From Ignavibacteria bacterium (GTDB lineage: Bacteria; Bacteroidota; Ignavibacteria; Ignavibacteriales; Melioribacteraceae), in contig JAAYAN010000015.1 of NCBI GenBank assembly GCA_012719345.1, forward strand, positions 1-34,911: 34,911 nt of DNA. The letters are read 5' to 3'. The notes under the pieces are model-generated. The model ran no database searches and had not been told where the DNA came from. It was given only the letters and a program-made list of their open reading frames with translations. Positions 25,495 to 33,947 of this stretch are shown piece by piece. Within the stretch, counting starts at the first letter, position 1. Each line of letters begins with the position of its first letter. The position numbers and the translations under genes were made by a program.

Positions 25495-26928
25495 TTACTT
25501 GCCGTTTTTGAAATTATTTTCAATAAAACGGCTGATATTTATCAGTTTATTTTCTTGAAAATGATTTGCCATAAACTGAATCCCGATAGGCAAATTTTGT
25601 TTGTTTACGCCTGCAGGAATACTTATTCCAGGAATTCCGGCAAGATTTGCAGATGTTGTATAAATATCACCAAGATACATCTGAAGCGGATCATTCGATT
25701 TTTCACCTAGTTTGTATGCTGAGGTCGGAGCTGTGGGAGTGATAAGCAAGTCAACTTGTTTAAAAGCATTTTCAAAATCGTTTTTAAATAACCTTCGTAC
25801 CTGCTGAGCTTTTCTGTAGTATGCATCGTAGTAACCTGCAGAAAGTACATAAGTTCCCAGCATTATTCTGCGCTTAACCTCCTCGCCGAAACCTTCCGAG
25901 CGGGAATGAGTGTACATATCGGCAAGAGAACCTTCATAATCCGAGCGAAAACCGTATCTGGCACCATCGAACCGTGAAAGGTTTGATGATGCTTCGGCAG
26001 TTGTTAAAATGTAATAAGTTGCTATAGAATATTGAGTATATGGCAGATTTATATTAACAAACTCGAATCCTGAGTTTTTAAGAAAGGAAATATATTCTTC
26101 AATTCTCAGCTTTATTTCAGTATCAAGACCTTCGGCAAAGTATTCCTTTGGAACGCCTATTTTATATTTTGAAGTTTGTTCATAATCTTTCCCTGATAAA
26201 GCAGGTTCTATATTCATCGAAGTAGAGTCTTTTGGATCGAAGCCGGAAATCACTGAAAGTATAAGTTCGGCATCATCAACATTTCCGGTCATAGGACCGA
26301 TACAATCGAAAGAAGAAGCGTAAGCTGTCAAGCCATACCGCGAAACTCTTCCGTAAGTGGGCTTAAGTCCGTAAATACCGCAAAATGCTGCCGGCTGTCT
26401 TATCGATCCACCTGTGTCGGTACCAAGCGCGGCATCGCAAAGTCCTGCAGCAACAACAGCAGCAGACCCTCCGCTTGAACCTCCGGGTACACGGGTAAGA
26501 TCGCAGGGATTAAGGCAATTCCCGAAGAAAGAATTTTCATTAGACGAACCCATTGCAAATTGATCGCAATTGGTTTTACCTATAATTATTGCATCTTCAT
26601 CAATTATTTTTTGAACAGCAGTCCCTGTATAAAGTGAAATAAAATTCTTCAATATTCCTGAAGAGCAGGTAAGCTGCTTGTCTTTAAGTGCAAGAACATC
26701 TTTAATGGCTATTACCATACCTGCTAATCTGCCGGCATTACCTTGAATAATTTTCTTTTGAATATCCAAAGCGCTTTTTAAAGCATCTTCCTTAAAAACA
26801 AAGTTAAAACCGTTTATATCTTTTTTTTCTTCTGCACGGTCAAGAAAATATTTAACATTTTCTAACAGCGACAATTTCCCGCTTTTTATTAAATTTAATT
26901 TTTCTTGATGGTTTTTGTAAGGTAACAA
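25495..26928 (-). CDS. gatA: Asp/Glu-tRNA amidotransferase subunit A
   Basis: A 477-residue amidase-signature enzyme. The Ser-cisSer-Lys triad is present: Lys in VIAIKDVLAL, the cis-Ser in GGSSGGSAAVVAAG and the nucleophile Ser in GTDTGGSIRQPAAF. With GatB and GatC it converts Glu-tRNA(Gln), and often Asp-tRNA(Asn), to the amidated form, releasing ammonia from glutamine. gatB and gatC are not in the window. It starts at TTG; no Met occurs before VIAIKD, so a later start would lose a conserved helix. The gene lies between tatA (25-bp gap) and sucD (3-bp gap) in the operon. Confidence 0.95.
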   Translation of the reverse strand: MLPYKNHQEKLNLIKSGKLSLLENVKYFLDRAEEKKDINGFNFVFKEDALKSALDIQKKIIQGNAGRLAGMVIAIKDVLALKDKQLTCSSGILKNFISLYTGTAVQKIIDEDAIIIGKTNCDQFAMGSSNENSFFGNCLNPCDLTRVPGGSSGGSAAVVAAGLCDAALGTDTGGSIRQPAAFCGIYGLKPTYGRVSRYGLTAYASSFDCIGPMTGNVDDAELILSVISGFDPKDSTSMNIEPALSGKDYEQTSKYKIGVPKEYFAEGLDTEIKLRIEEYISFLKNSGFEFVNINLPYTQYSIATYYILTTAEASSNLSRFDGARYGFRSDYEGSLADMYTHSRSEGFGEEVKRRIMLGTYVLSAGYYDAYYRKAQQVRRLFKNDFENAFKQVDLLITPTAPTSAYKLGEKSNDPLQMYLGDIYTTSANLAGIPGISIPAGVNKQNLPIGIQFMANHFQENKLINISRFIENNFKNGK

Positions 26929-26953
26929 TTTAGAATTCCGGATTTAATTAAAT

Positions 26954-27154
26954 TTATTTTTTATCTTCTTTTTTTTCGTCGTCTGTATTTTTGATTTCGT
27001 CTTCTACGTCGTTCAACGCTTTCTTAAAATCTTTCATCCCTTTGCCAAGTCCCCTGGCAAGTTCGGGAATTTTTTTCGCTCCAAAAAGCAAAAGAATAAT
27101 AAGAAGAATTATCAGGATTTCACCTGTCCCGAGATTTCCTATAAATGCAAACAT
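26954..27154 (-). CDS. tatA: Twin-arginine translocase TatA/TatE subunit
   Basis: A 66-residue protein with a short periplasmic start, one membrane helix ([16 protein letters not shown]), the signature [16 protein letters not shown], then an amphipathic helix ([14 protein letters not shown]) and a charged tail. It forms the pore-like oligomer that moves folded proteins across the inner membrane. A GGAG site lies before the ATG. It sits 12 bp after pssA; tatC is not seen here. TatA and TatE cannot be told apart by sequence of this length. Confidence 0.93.
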   Translation of the reverse strand: MFAFIGNLGTGEILIILLIILLLFGAKKIPELARGLGKGMKDFKKALNDVEDEIKNTDDEKKEDKK

Positions 27155-27166
27155 ATATTCTCCTTT

Positions 27167-27913
27167 TTAAATTTCCTTTTTTAGTTCAACCGGTTTATCC
27201 GCAGGTTTGAACATTCTGTTAAATATTTGCCGTAAAATACTTAAAAATAATACAGTAATCAGTATAAAAAACAAGAAAGAACCTTTAGATATTACTAATA
27301 CAATAAGAGCTGCAACTGAAAAAATATGTGAAGCAGGTTTTTTCTTCATATCGGATAAAGTAAATTTTGGAAGTGTATCGAAAGTAACTTTACTTACCAT
27401 AAGCAACGCTAATGCTATCGATAATATTATTACTGTTACTTCAATATTATATCGTAAAAAATCGTGCAAGGGATAATTCAATGTTAAAGCCGCAATTGTA
27501 AGCGCGGCAAAAGGAATGGGTACACCGGTGAAGTATGATTTATCGAAACCGGTTAGCTGGACGTTGAATCTTGCAAGTCTCAAAGCTCCGAAAACAAGCT
27601 GCAGCGAACTGATAATTATTCCGATAATTCCATATCCCGAAAGAAATGCTGAATAAATAAGAAACGATGGGGCTGCCCCGAAACTTACTACATCTGCCAG
27701 CGAATCTAGTTCAACTCCGAATTTACTTGTAGATTTTGTAAGCCTTGCTACAAGTCCGTCGAGCGCATCAAAAATAGCAGCAAAAGCAATTGCAAGGCAC
27801 GAATAAAGAATTTCGCCCTGACTGGCAAAAACGATTGAACAAAAACCGCTGAAAACATTCAGGCAGGTGAAAGTGTTAGGGAATACTGACCGGGAAACTT
27901 TAGGCTTTTTCAT
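27167..27913 (-). CDS. pssA: CDP-diacylglycerol-serine O-phosphatidyltransferase
   Basis: A 248-residue membrane enzyme that makes phosphatidylserine from CDP-diacylglycerol and serine. The CDP-alcohol phosphotransferase motif is complete: DALDGLVARLTKS, then GVELDSLADVVSFG, giving D-G-x2-A-R-x8-G-x3-D-x3-D. About seven to eight hydrophobic segments follow. I chose ATG 27913, which forms TGATG with the psd stop; an in-frame TTG one codon earlier is also possible. Its product is the substrate of the Psd enzyme encoded directly upstream, so the pair makes phosphatidylethanolamine. Confidence 0.94.
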   Translation of the reverse strand: MKKPKVSRSVFPNTFTCLNVFSGFCSIVFASQGEILYSCLAIAFAAIFDALDGLVARLTKSTSKFGVELDSLADVVSFGAAPSFLIYSAFLSGYGIIGIIISSLQLVFGALRLARFNVQLTGFDKSYFTGVPIPFAALTIAALTLNYPLHDFLRYNIEVTVIILSIALALLMVSKVTFDTLPKFTLSDMKKKPASHIFSVAALIVLVISKGSFLFFILITVLFLSILRQIFNRMFKPADKPVELKKEI

Positions 27914-28560
27914 CAAGGCAGCTCAAATAAAATCGTTTCGCCTGCTGTTACTTTATCGCCTTCTTTTACTTTTTCAACCCATTTCTCCGGTACAATTACG
28001 TCAACCCTGCTTCCGAATTTAATCATACCGAATCTTTTTCCGGCAAAAACATTTTGTCCGGTTTTCAATTCATATATAATTCTGCGGGCAACAAATCCTG
28101 CAACCTGAGTAAATAAAACTTTACCTTTATCCGAAGTAATTCCAATTAAGCTTCGTTCGTTTCTTTTATCAGCTTTTTCGTGACTGGCAATAAGATATTC
28201 TCCCTCATAATATTTTAAAAAGTCAACTTTTCCTGAAATCGGGATCCGGTTAACGTGTACGTTTAAAGGGGACATAAAAATTGAAATTTGTTTACAAGGT
28301 TCGTTGATAAAAACATCGGGCTGAACATCCTTTATGACAAGAACGGTACCGTCAGCAGGCGATAAAATGATATTATCTCCTTTAGGAATATTCCTTTCGG
28401 GATCGCGGAAAAAATTCAGCGTAAAAGCTAAAAGCAGTATCGAGAACACAATTAAAGTATATTTAATAAACGGATTGTTTAGGAAAAAAGATGCTGAAAT
28501 AAGAATAAAGAAAATTACAGCAACAGTTCCAACCGTAAAATAGCCATATTTTGTAATCAT
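27913..28560 (-). CDS. psd: Phosphatidylserine decarboxylase proenzyme (short form)
   Basis: A 215-residue enzyme of the short Psd type. Two membrane segments occupy residues 8-50, then LSPADGTVLVI, FMSPLNVHVNRIPISG with conserved His, and KFGSRVDVIVP, where cleavage at Gly-Ser leaves the pyruvoyl group on the small C-terminal chain. It makes phosphatidylethanolamine from the product of PssA, whose start overlaps its stop. It is the first gene of the operon psd-pssA-tatA-gatA-sucD-ndk-nudix-kinase. The 158-bp divergent space before ybaB (28561-28718) is AT-rich and should hold both promoters; I see no clear operator. Confidence 0.94.
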   Translation of the reverse strand: MITKYGYFTVGTVAVIFFILISASFFLNNPFIKYTLIVFSILLLAFTLNFFRDPERNIPKGDNIILSPADGTVLVIKDVQPDVFINEPCKQISIFMSPLNVHVNRIPISGKVDFLKYYEGEYLIASHEKADKRNERSLIGITSDKGKVLFTQVAGFVARRIIYELKTGQNVFAGKRFGMIKFGSRVDVIVPEKWVEKVKEGDKVTAGETILFELP

Positions 28561-28718
28561 TTTGCTCTTAAAATTAGTGTTTATAATAACTATAATACAA
28601 ATTTAATATTTTTTTTAATAATTTCGTTGTGAATAATTTTTTTGTTAAATTTAGCTCAAAAAAATATAGTAAATATCGCAAAAATACCCTAAAAAATAAA
28701 CTGAGATTTGGAGGAATA

Positions 28719-29045
28719 ATGAAAGGCGGAATGCAGGGAATGCTTAAGCAAATACAGAAAATGCAGGCAGAAATGGAGAAAGTGCAAAACGGTTTAGGAA
28801 ATAAAACTGTTACGCAGGAAAGCGGTGGCGGGATGGTAAAAGTTACAGCCAACGGGAAAAAAGAAATCATATCAATAAATATTGATCCCGAAGTTATTAA
28901 AGAAGGCGATAAAGAGATGATTGAAGACCTTGTTGTTGCTGCTGTAAACAAAGCTTTGGAAGCTGCAAATAAAATGGCTGAGGAAGAATTAGGAAACGTT
29001 ACCCGCGGAATGATTCCTCCGGGTTTGAATATTCCGGGATTTTAA
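28719..29045 (+). CDS. ybaB: YbaB/EbfC nucleoid-associated protein
   Basis: A 108-residue small DNA-binding protein. The N-terminus is the typical methionine- and glycine-rich start followed by a helix (MLKQIQKMQAEMEKVQ); the middle has SGGGMVKVTANGKKEI and IDPEVIKEGDKEMIEDL, strongly conserved in the family, and the end is PPGLNIPGF. The dimer binds DNA like a pair of tweezers. The start is ATG 28719, with a GGAGGA site before it; the frame is open 90 bp further upstream, but that extension does not fit the family. It lies 1 bp before recR, as in many bacteria, but dnaX, often first in this group, is not upstream. Confidence 0.93.
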   Translation: MKGGMQGMLKQIQKMQAEMEKVQNGLGNKTVTQESGGGMVKVTANGKKEIISINIDPEVIKEGDKEMIEDLVVAAVNKALEAANKMAEEELGNVTRGMIPPGLNIPGF

Positions 29046-29046
29046 T

Positions 29047-29643
29047 TTGTTAATTGCAGAGCCTCTACAAAAAGTAATTGACGAACTTAGCAAACTTCCT
29101 TCGATAGGGAAGAAAACCGCGCAAAGATTAGCCCTTCATTTGTTAAAAACCGATGTAAATGATGTGCAGAAACTTGCCGAAGCTCTTATAGAACTGAAGC
29201 ACAAGCTTCAGTTCTGCAAAGTATGTTTTAACATTTCGGTTGAAGAAAAATGCGCAATATGCAGCAACGAAAAAAGAGAACGCAGCATAATATGCGTGGT
29301 AGAAGATGCTGGAGATATTCTGGCAATTGAAAAGACGAATGAGTACAGAGGTTTGTATCATGTTTTGGGGGGAGCGCTTTCACCTCTTAGCGGAATAGGA
29401 AGTGAAAATCTTAAGATAAAAGAACTTATAAGCAGATTTTCTTCCGAAAAAATATCGGAAGTAATTATTGCACTTAATCCTGATACAGAAGGCGAAACAA
29501 CAGCACATTATCTCGCAGGATTAATCAAACCTTTCGGAATAAAAGTTACGCGTATTGCCCGGGGATTACCGATAGGCAGCGATATTGAGTTTGCAGACGA
29601 AGCAACAATAGGCCGGGCGGTTACCGGAAGAATAGATATTTAA
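29047..29643 (+). CDS. recR: Recombination mediator RecR
   Basis: A 198-residue protein that with RecO and RecF helps RecA load at gaps. Parts in order: helix-hairpin-helix LSKLPSIGKKTAQRLALHLL; zinc finger C-x2-C-x8-C-x2-C (CKVCFNI and CAIC); Toprim domain (ICVVEDAGDILAIE to about residue 170); and the C-terminal Walker-like wrap. Length is normal. The start is TTG one base after ybaB, since no Met or GTG is in register for the conserved N-terminus; translation probably depends on coupling to ybaB because no ribosome site is clear. Confidence 0.94.
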   Translation: MLIAEPLQKVIDELSKLPSIGKKTAQRLALHLLKTDVNDVQKLAEALIELKHKLQFCKVCFNISVEEKCAICSNEKRERSIICVVEDAGDILAIEKTNEYRGLYHVLGGALSPLSGIGSENLKIKELISRFSSEKISEVIIALNPDTEGETTAHYLAGLIKPFGIKVTRIARGLPIGSDIEFADEATIGRAVTGRIDI

Positions 29644-29644
29644 A

Positions 29645-30379
29645 ATGGACAAATGGTTTATTGAGTGGTTTACATCGGATGAATATTCCGATGTTTATGC
29701 ACATCGCGATGAAAAAGACGCATTAAATTTAGTAAAACTGATAGCTGAAAACATACATACACCCAAAAATTCCTGGCTGCTTGATGCCGCTTGCGGTTCG
29801 GGAAGATACTTAAACGAATTTTCAAAGTTAGGCTTTCAATCAATAGGATTCGATTTGAGTATGCCTCTTCTTAAAAAAGCTAGAGAAACAAGCAGTAAAA
29901 CCGGTAATAATTTTTCCCTGATAAATGCAGATATGCGAAATGTATGTATTAACAAAAAATTTGACCTTATTTTAAATGTTTTTACGAGTTTCGGCTATTT
30001 TTACCGGGATGAAGAAAATTTCAAATTCATAAATAATTCTTCGCTGATGATAAAGAACAGCGGTTTTTTTATTTTTGATTATCTGAACAAAAATTATGTT
30101 ATCAACAATCTTATTAAATATTCGCAGAAAATAGTCAATAACAAAAAAATTGAAGAATTTAGGGAAATAAGTGATGGCAGAGTAATTAAAAAAATGACTA
30201 TAGGTACAGAAAGCGGAATAAAAGAATATTTTGAATCGGTTAAGTTATACAGTCCCGAAGAAATAATTGAAGGATTCAAATCAGCAGGGTACAGACTTGT
30301 GAAAAAATTCGGTAATTATTCGGGTGACAAATTTGATGAGGAATTATCTGAAAGATTTATTGTATTTTTCGGAAGATGA
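29645..30379 (+). CDS. Class I SAM-dependent methyltransferase
   Basis: A 244-residue methyltransferase of the Rossmann type. Motif I is LLDAACGSGRYLNEF near residue 44, followed by a second acidic strand end (SIGFDLS) that binds the ribose, and NADMRNV (motif III area). The C-terminal part carries YFESVKLYSPEEIIEGF, a pattern of small-molecule methyltransferases such as the ubiquinone/menaquinone group. The acceptor is unknown. It begins one base after recR and overlaps the first lipoprotein gene by four bases (ATGA), so it belongs to the ybaB-recR operon. Confidence 0.85.
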   Translation: MDKWFIEWFTSDEYSDVYAHRDEKDALNLVKLIAENIHTPKNSWLLDAACGSGRYLNEFSKLGFQSIGFDLSMPLLKKARETSSKTGNNFSLINADMRNVCINKKFDLILNVFTSFGYFYRDEENFKFINNSSLMIKNSGFFIFDYLNKNYVINNLIKYSQKIVNNKKIEEFREISDGRVIKKMTIGTESGIKEYFESVKLYSPEEIIEGFKSAGYRLVKKFGNYSGDKFDEELSERFIVFFGR

Positions 30380-30948
30380 AATATTTAATATACATATCAT
30401 TAATATTAGTCTTTGTTTCCTGCGATCTTTTTACTTCCAGGGATTCGGAAGACCCTGCAGGATTGCGCAGCAATTTTAATTCTCCCACAACGCCCGAAAT
30501 ACTTTTCGAAAATCTTGCAAGCTCTTTTAACGACAAAGTAATAGAAAATTACACGGCAAACTTTACCGATTCGATGTACCTTGCAAAAAATTTCCGTTTT
30601 ATTCCCGCTGCGGATGCGGCAGGTGAATTCCCTCAGCTTGCCGATTGGAGCTTGCCCGATGAAAAACAGTATTTTACGCAGCTTGTTTCAAAAGTTGCAG
30701 CTAACCAAAAATTAGGACTCAAACTTTTTTTTAACGAAAAAACCGTTTATGTTGACAGCGCGGTTTATATTTACCGTTACGAAATATCCACAAATTCCGA
30801 TGATGAAAATATTCCGTCTTTTTGTTCAGGCACTTCGCAGTTTACAATTAATGTGGACAGAAGAAATTTCTGGGTTATTTCTAAATGGCAGGATATTTCG
30901 GATAACAAAAACAGATCGTGGAGTTATTTGAAAGGAAAACTTTATTAA
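30376..30948 (+). CDS. Predicted lipoprotein of unknown function, paralogue 1
   Basis: A 190-residue protein with a lipoprotein signal: a hydrophobic segment (residues 3-15) ending VFVSC with Cys16 for lipidation. The mature part has ILFENLASSFNDKVIENYTANFTDSMY, then FINPV-like strands, ending FWVISKWQDISD. The helix-then-strand pattern and W-x-I-x-x-W-x-D end resemble NTF2/SnoaL-like domains, which is inference. The following gene encodes a similar lipoprotein, and both precede ftsX. It overlaps the methyltransferase stop by four bases. I do not recognise a functional assignment. Confidence 0.75.
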   Translation: MKYLIYISLILVFVSCDLFTSRDSEDPAGLRSNFNSPTTPEILFENLASSFNDKVIENYTANFTDSMYLAKNFRFIPAADAAGEFPQLADWSLPDEKQYFTQLVSKVAANQKLGLKLFFNEKTVYVDSAVYIYRYEISTNSDDENIPSFCSGTSQFTINVDRRNFWVISKWQDISDNKNRSWSYLKGKLY

Positions 30949-31441
30949 CAGTTTAATTAAAATATTCATACTTTTATTAACATTTATAGTTTACTCCTGC
31001 GTTAATCCCTTTGCCCCTAAGCTGGATGAAAAGGACGAAAACATTTTTGCACTGGGCGATACAAAAACAATCGGCGGGCTTTTCGAAAACTTTCAATATG
31101 CTTATACTTTTAAAGATACAACAATTTACGGCTCAATAATTCACAAGGATTTTGAATTTACATTTACCGATTACGAGCAGGGCGTAGTTAAATCGTGGGA
31201 AAGAAACGAGGAGATGAAAGCTACGCATGGTTTGTTTATTAATGCGCAAAGACTTGATTTAATATGGAATGAAATCATATCTTTAAGTCCCGATTCTACA
31301 GTTGTTATACGTTCTTTTGAACTTACTGTTACATATAACCCTACAAATGTGGATGGCGCCAGCGGAAAAGTTAATATGCGTCTTAAAAAAAACAATTCCG
31401 GAAACTGGCAGATAATTAAATGGATTGATGAATCAAATTAA
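30944..31441 (+). CDS. Predicted lipoprotein paralogue 2, apparent ATT start
   Basis: A 165-residue protein with a good lipoprotein signal: from the start, N-S-L-I-K then a hydrophobic run ending IVYSC, with Cys19. No ATG, GTG or TTG lies between the upstream in-frame TGA (30929-30931) and this signal; the best start is ATT at 30944, with AGGA at about 30932-30935. The body has GLFENFQYAYTFKDTTIYG and ends WQIIKWIDESN, closely paralleling the preceding lipoprotein, so the frame is clearly coding. A Met 90 codons in (31214) would drop the signal and the conserved first half. It overlaps the upstream stop by five bases and leads to ftsX. Confidence 0.72.
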   Translation: MNSLIKIFILLLTFIVYSCVNPFAPKLDEKDENIFALGDTKTIGGLFENFQYAYTFKDTTIYGSIIHKDFEFTFTDYEQGVVKSWERNEEMKATHGLFINAQRLDLIWNEIISLSPDSTVVIRSFELTVTYNPTNVDGASGKVNMRLKKNNSGNWQIIKWIDESN

Positions 31442-31453
31442 AAGAAGAGAAAA

Positions 31454-32332
31454 ATGTACCTATTTTATTTAACCGAATCGCTTAATTCTTTCTGGAAAGC
31501 AAAAGTTGCTTCCTTTGCATCTATTGTTACAATTGCAGTTGCAGTTTTCACTCTTGCCGGTTCTGCTCTGCTTATTTTTATTTCCGATAAAATTGCAAAC
31601 CATATTAAAAGCCGTATTGAAGTGGATATTTTTCTAGAAGAAAATCAGGATGAAACTTCAGTCTATAATCTTTTGGATGCTTTGGAAGGCGAAAAGGAAA
31701 TTTCGCAGACAATTTTTACTTCGAAAGAAGAAGCTCTTAAAAAGATGGAAGCTAGGCTTGGAAAAGGATTTTTAAGCAAGGTGCTGGAGGTAAATCCTCT
31801 TCCTGCTTCAATTAATATAAGGTTTAACCCTAATTATATTTCGGAAAGCGTAATAAACAAGGTGATGGATAAATATAAAAACCATGCGGGTGTTGCAGAT
31901 ATATATTTCAACGATAATTTCACGTTAAAAGTTTTATCGTATATCGAGCCTTCCAACCATTTTGTTTACTGGCTTGCAGGAATCTTTGGAGTAATGGGTA
32001 TGCTGCTTGTTTATCTTACATCAAAAATAATTATAAACCACAAAATGTATCAGTTCGAAACTATGAAACTTGTGGGCGCAAAAATTTCGAGCATAAAAAT
32101 CCCCATTATTCTTAACGGAATTATCACCGGATTTATTGCAGGCGTAATTACAATTGTAATTTACTACTGGCTTTTCTTCTTTTTTCAGAAATATTACGGT
32201 TCGTTCAGTCTGTTTTCACTTCAGGGAATTTTCTTCATCGGTCTTTTAATTCTTGGAACTGTTTTTGGATTTTGCGGCAGTTATCTTTCAACATTTAAAA
32301 TTAAAAATGTTATAAAAATTTTTGAAAAATAA
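31454..32332 (+). CDS. ftsX: Cell-division protein FtsX
   Basis: A 292-residue permease-like protein. It has a first membrane helix at about residues 20-42 (ATIA... region VTIAVAVFTLAGSALLIF), then a large periplasmic domain with a conserved ILEVNPLPASINIRF-type segment (KVLEVNPLPASINIRF), and three further helices in the last 120 residues, including the FtsX turn ETMKLVGA. With the ATPase FtsE it controls peptidoglycan hydrolases at the septum. No ftsE is next to it here, which is common in Bacteroidota-related groups. It starts 12 bp after the second lipoprotein gene. Confidence 0.92.
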   Translation: MYLFYLTESLNSFWKAKVASFASIVTIAVAVFTLAGSALLIFISDKIANHIKSRIEVDIFLEENQDETSVYNLLDALEGEKEISQTIFTSKEEALKKMEARLGKGFLSKVLEVNPLPASINIRFNPNYISESVINKVMDKYKNHAGVADIYFNDNFTLKVLSYIEPSNHFVYWLAGIFGVMGMLLVYLTSKIIINHKMYQFETMKLVGAKISSIKIPIILNGIITGFIAGVITIVIYYWLFFFFQKYYGSFSLFSLQGIFFIGLLILGTVFGFCGSYLSTFKIKNVIKIFEK

Positions 32333-32346
32333 ACTGAGAGTTTGCA

Positions 32347-33285
32347 ATGTTTGATAAAACGGCTGTTGTAACCGGAGGTTCTGGTTTTCTCGGTTCGCAT
32401 TTATGCGACAGACTTTTGGAGGAAGGCATAAAAGTAATATGCATAGATAACCTTTTAACCGGAAATATTAAAAACACAGAGCATCTGTTCGGAAATGAAA
32501 ATTTCAGTTTCATCAAACACGATGTTACAAATTACATCCACGTTCCCGGAAAAGTTGATTACATACTTCATTTTGCCTCGCCGGCAAGTCCAATCGATTA
32601 TCTTAAACTTCCTATCCAGACACTTAAAGTCGGTTCTCTCGGAACACACAAAGTTTTAGGGCTTGCAAAAGATAAAGGCGCACGCGTGCTGATTGCATCA
32701 ACATCCGAGGTTTACGGCGATCCTGCAATTCATCCGCAAAAGGAAGATTACTGGGGAAATGTTAACCCTATAGGTCCGCGCGGAGTTTACGATGAGGCAA
32801 AAAGGTTTCAAGAAGCTATAACAATGGCTTATCATAGGTATCACGGACTTGAAACACGAATTGTGAGAATTTTTAATACTTACGGACCGAGAATGCGGCT
32901 TAACGACGGGCGAGCGCTTCCGGCATTTGTTTCGCAGGCACTTAACGGGCAGGACATTACAGTATTCGGCGACGGTTCGCAAACGCGTAGTTTCTGCTAT
33001 GTTTCCGATCTTATTGACGGTATTTTCAAGCTCTTAATGTCCGGTGAAACCGATCCCGTAAACATTGGAAATCCTGCCGAAATTACTATTAAACAATTTG
33101 CCGAAGAGGTTATTAAAATAACCGGTTCAAAAAGTAAAATAGTTTATAAGGAATTGCCCGAAGACGACCCGAAAGTACGCCAGCCCGATATAACCAAAGC
33201 TAAAACTACACTCGGCTGGGAGCCTAAAGTTGACCGCAGCGAAGGACTTAGAATTACGATAGACTACTTTAAAAGGCAATTTTGA
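32347..33285 (+). CDS. UDP-glucuronate decarboxylase (UDP-xylose synthase)
   Basis: A 312-residue extended SDR enzyme. It has the NAD motif [16 protein letters not shown], then [12 protein letters not shown] and [12 protein letters not shown]-type stretches ([14 protein letters not shown]), and the active Tyr and Lys in YDEAKR. The run of [18 protein letters not shown] and [11 protein letters not shown] are specific to UDP-glucuronate decarboxylases, which make UDP-xylose, used in capsule or O-antigen. It is the last gene of the operon that begins with ybaB, 14 bp after ftsX, an unexpected place for a sugar-nucleotide enzyme; it lies at the edge of the repeat-rich right region. Confidence 0.9.
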   Translation: MFDKTAVVTGGSGFLGSHLCDRLLEEGIKVICIDNLLTGNIKNTEHLFGNENFSFIKHDVTNYIHVPGKVDYILHFASPASPIDYLKLPIQTLKVGSLGTHKVLGLAKDKGARVLIASTSEVYGDPAIHPQKEDYWGNVNPIGPRGVYDEAKRFQEAITMAYHRYHGLETRIVRIFNTYGPRMRLNDGRALPAFVSQALNGQDITVFGDGSQTRSFCYVSDLIDGIFKLLMSGETDPVNIGNPAEITIKQFAEEVIKITGSKSKIVYKELPEDDPKVRQPDITKAKTTLGWEPKVDRSEGLRITIDYFKRQF

Positions 33286-33673
33286 ATTTTGCCTGTCCCG
33301 ATTTATCAGGAAATGCTTAGTTTTGAATGAAAAGCATAGCAAAGCGCATAGGGCAAAGCGGAGATTGGAAAAAGGGTGAATGGTGGAGGGTAAAAGGTAA
33401 AGGGGAAAGGCAATTTATAATGTATAATGATGGGAAAAAACGCGGGACAACCAGCATTCAAAATTAAGAATTTCCCGAAAAAAACTCGGGACAGGCAAAA
33501 TTCAAAATTAAGCAGGCAGCATTCCCCGAAAAAAAACTCGGGACAGGCAAAATTCAAAATTGTATAAGTGCTGTATTGCCTCCAGAAAAACATATCAAAA
33601 AATTACAAAATCCCCTTACTGAATTTAAAAAATATTATATTTACTTCTTGAATTAAATAGAAAACAAAAATCT
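33286..33673. repeat. Gene-free mosaic spacer with tandem CTCGGGACAGGC elements
   Basis: No gene is seen. GCCTGTCCCG with ATTTATCAGG (33291-33310) is an inverted copy of the CGGGACAGGC element. Then come GGCAATTTATAATGTATAAT (about 33409-33428), and two tandem units of ATTCAAAATTAAG plus a CCCGA/CTCGGG hairpin plus GACAGGCAAA (about 33454-33500 and 33500-33551), with a third partial ATTCAAAATT. The second unit matches the element at about 3989-4036. The last 120 bp are AT-rich with no recognisable element. Confidence 0.65.
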
Positions 33674-33783
33674 GGATTAACACTAAGACGCAAAGAAAAT
33701 GAATAGATAAAAGAACGTAATAAGTAAAGCGTAATACGTAATAAGGAAAAAACTCATCACGTTTCACATATTACGCTTTACGT
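33674..33783. repeat. Left direct repeat flanking the mntA/hepT module
   Basis: It reads GGATTAACACTAAGACGCAA then AGAAAATGAATAGATAAAAG, a GTAATAAG/GTAAAGCGTAA segment, and CTCATCACGTTTCACATATT ending ACGCTTTACGT. The arms GTAAAGCGTAA (33724-33734) and TTACGCTTTAC (33771-33781) are perfectly inverted. A nearly identical copy starts at 34790. The segment ACGTAATAAGTAAAGCGTAA with its following 18 bases recurs exactly at 33833-33870. Confidence 0.85.
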
Positions 33784-33947
33784 ATCACGCTTCACGAAAA
33801 TATTTTTGTGCCTTTGTGGTAAAGATAAAAGGACGTAATAAGTAAAGCGTAATACGTAATAAGGAAAAAAGCTTATCACTTATCACGCATAACGCTTAAC
33901 GGCTTTTATAAACTTATTACTTACAATTTAATACTGATAACTGAAAA
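33784..33947. repeat. Partial second repeat copy before mntA
   Basis: After the left direct repeat come CACGCTTCACGAAAATATTT, a TTTGTGCCTTTGTGGT word and an exact 38-bp copy (33833-33870) of the middle of the direct repeat, then TATCACTTATCACGCATAAC and AACGGCTTTTAT. AT-rich sequence from about 33905 to the mntA ATG probably contains the promoter; no clear ribosome site is visible. Confidence 0.7.

Noticed and set aside
28629-28718. Upstream extension of ybaB
   Set aside because: The family N-terminus and a GGAGGA site point to ATG 28719; the extension is AT-rich promoter-like DNA.
31214-31441. Short 75-residue ORF as a separate gene
   Set aside because: It is the C-terminal half of the lipoprotein that starts at 30944; the upstream frame is continuous and similar to the previous gene.
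33286-33947. tRNA or small RNA gene in the right spacer
   Set aside because: No cloverleaf or conserved RNA sequence could be found; the hairpins belong to the repeats.
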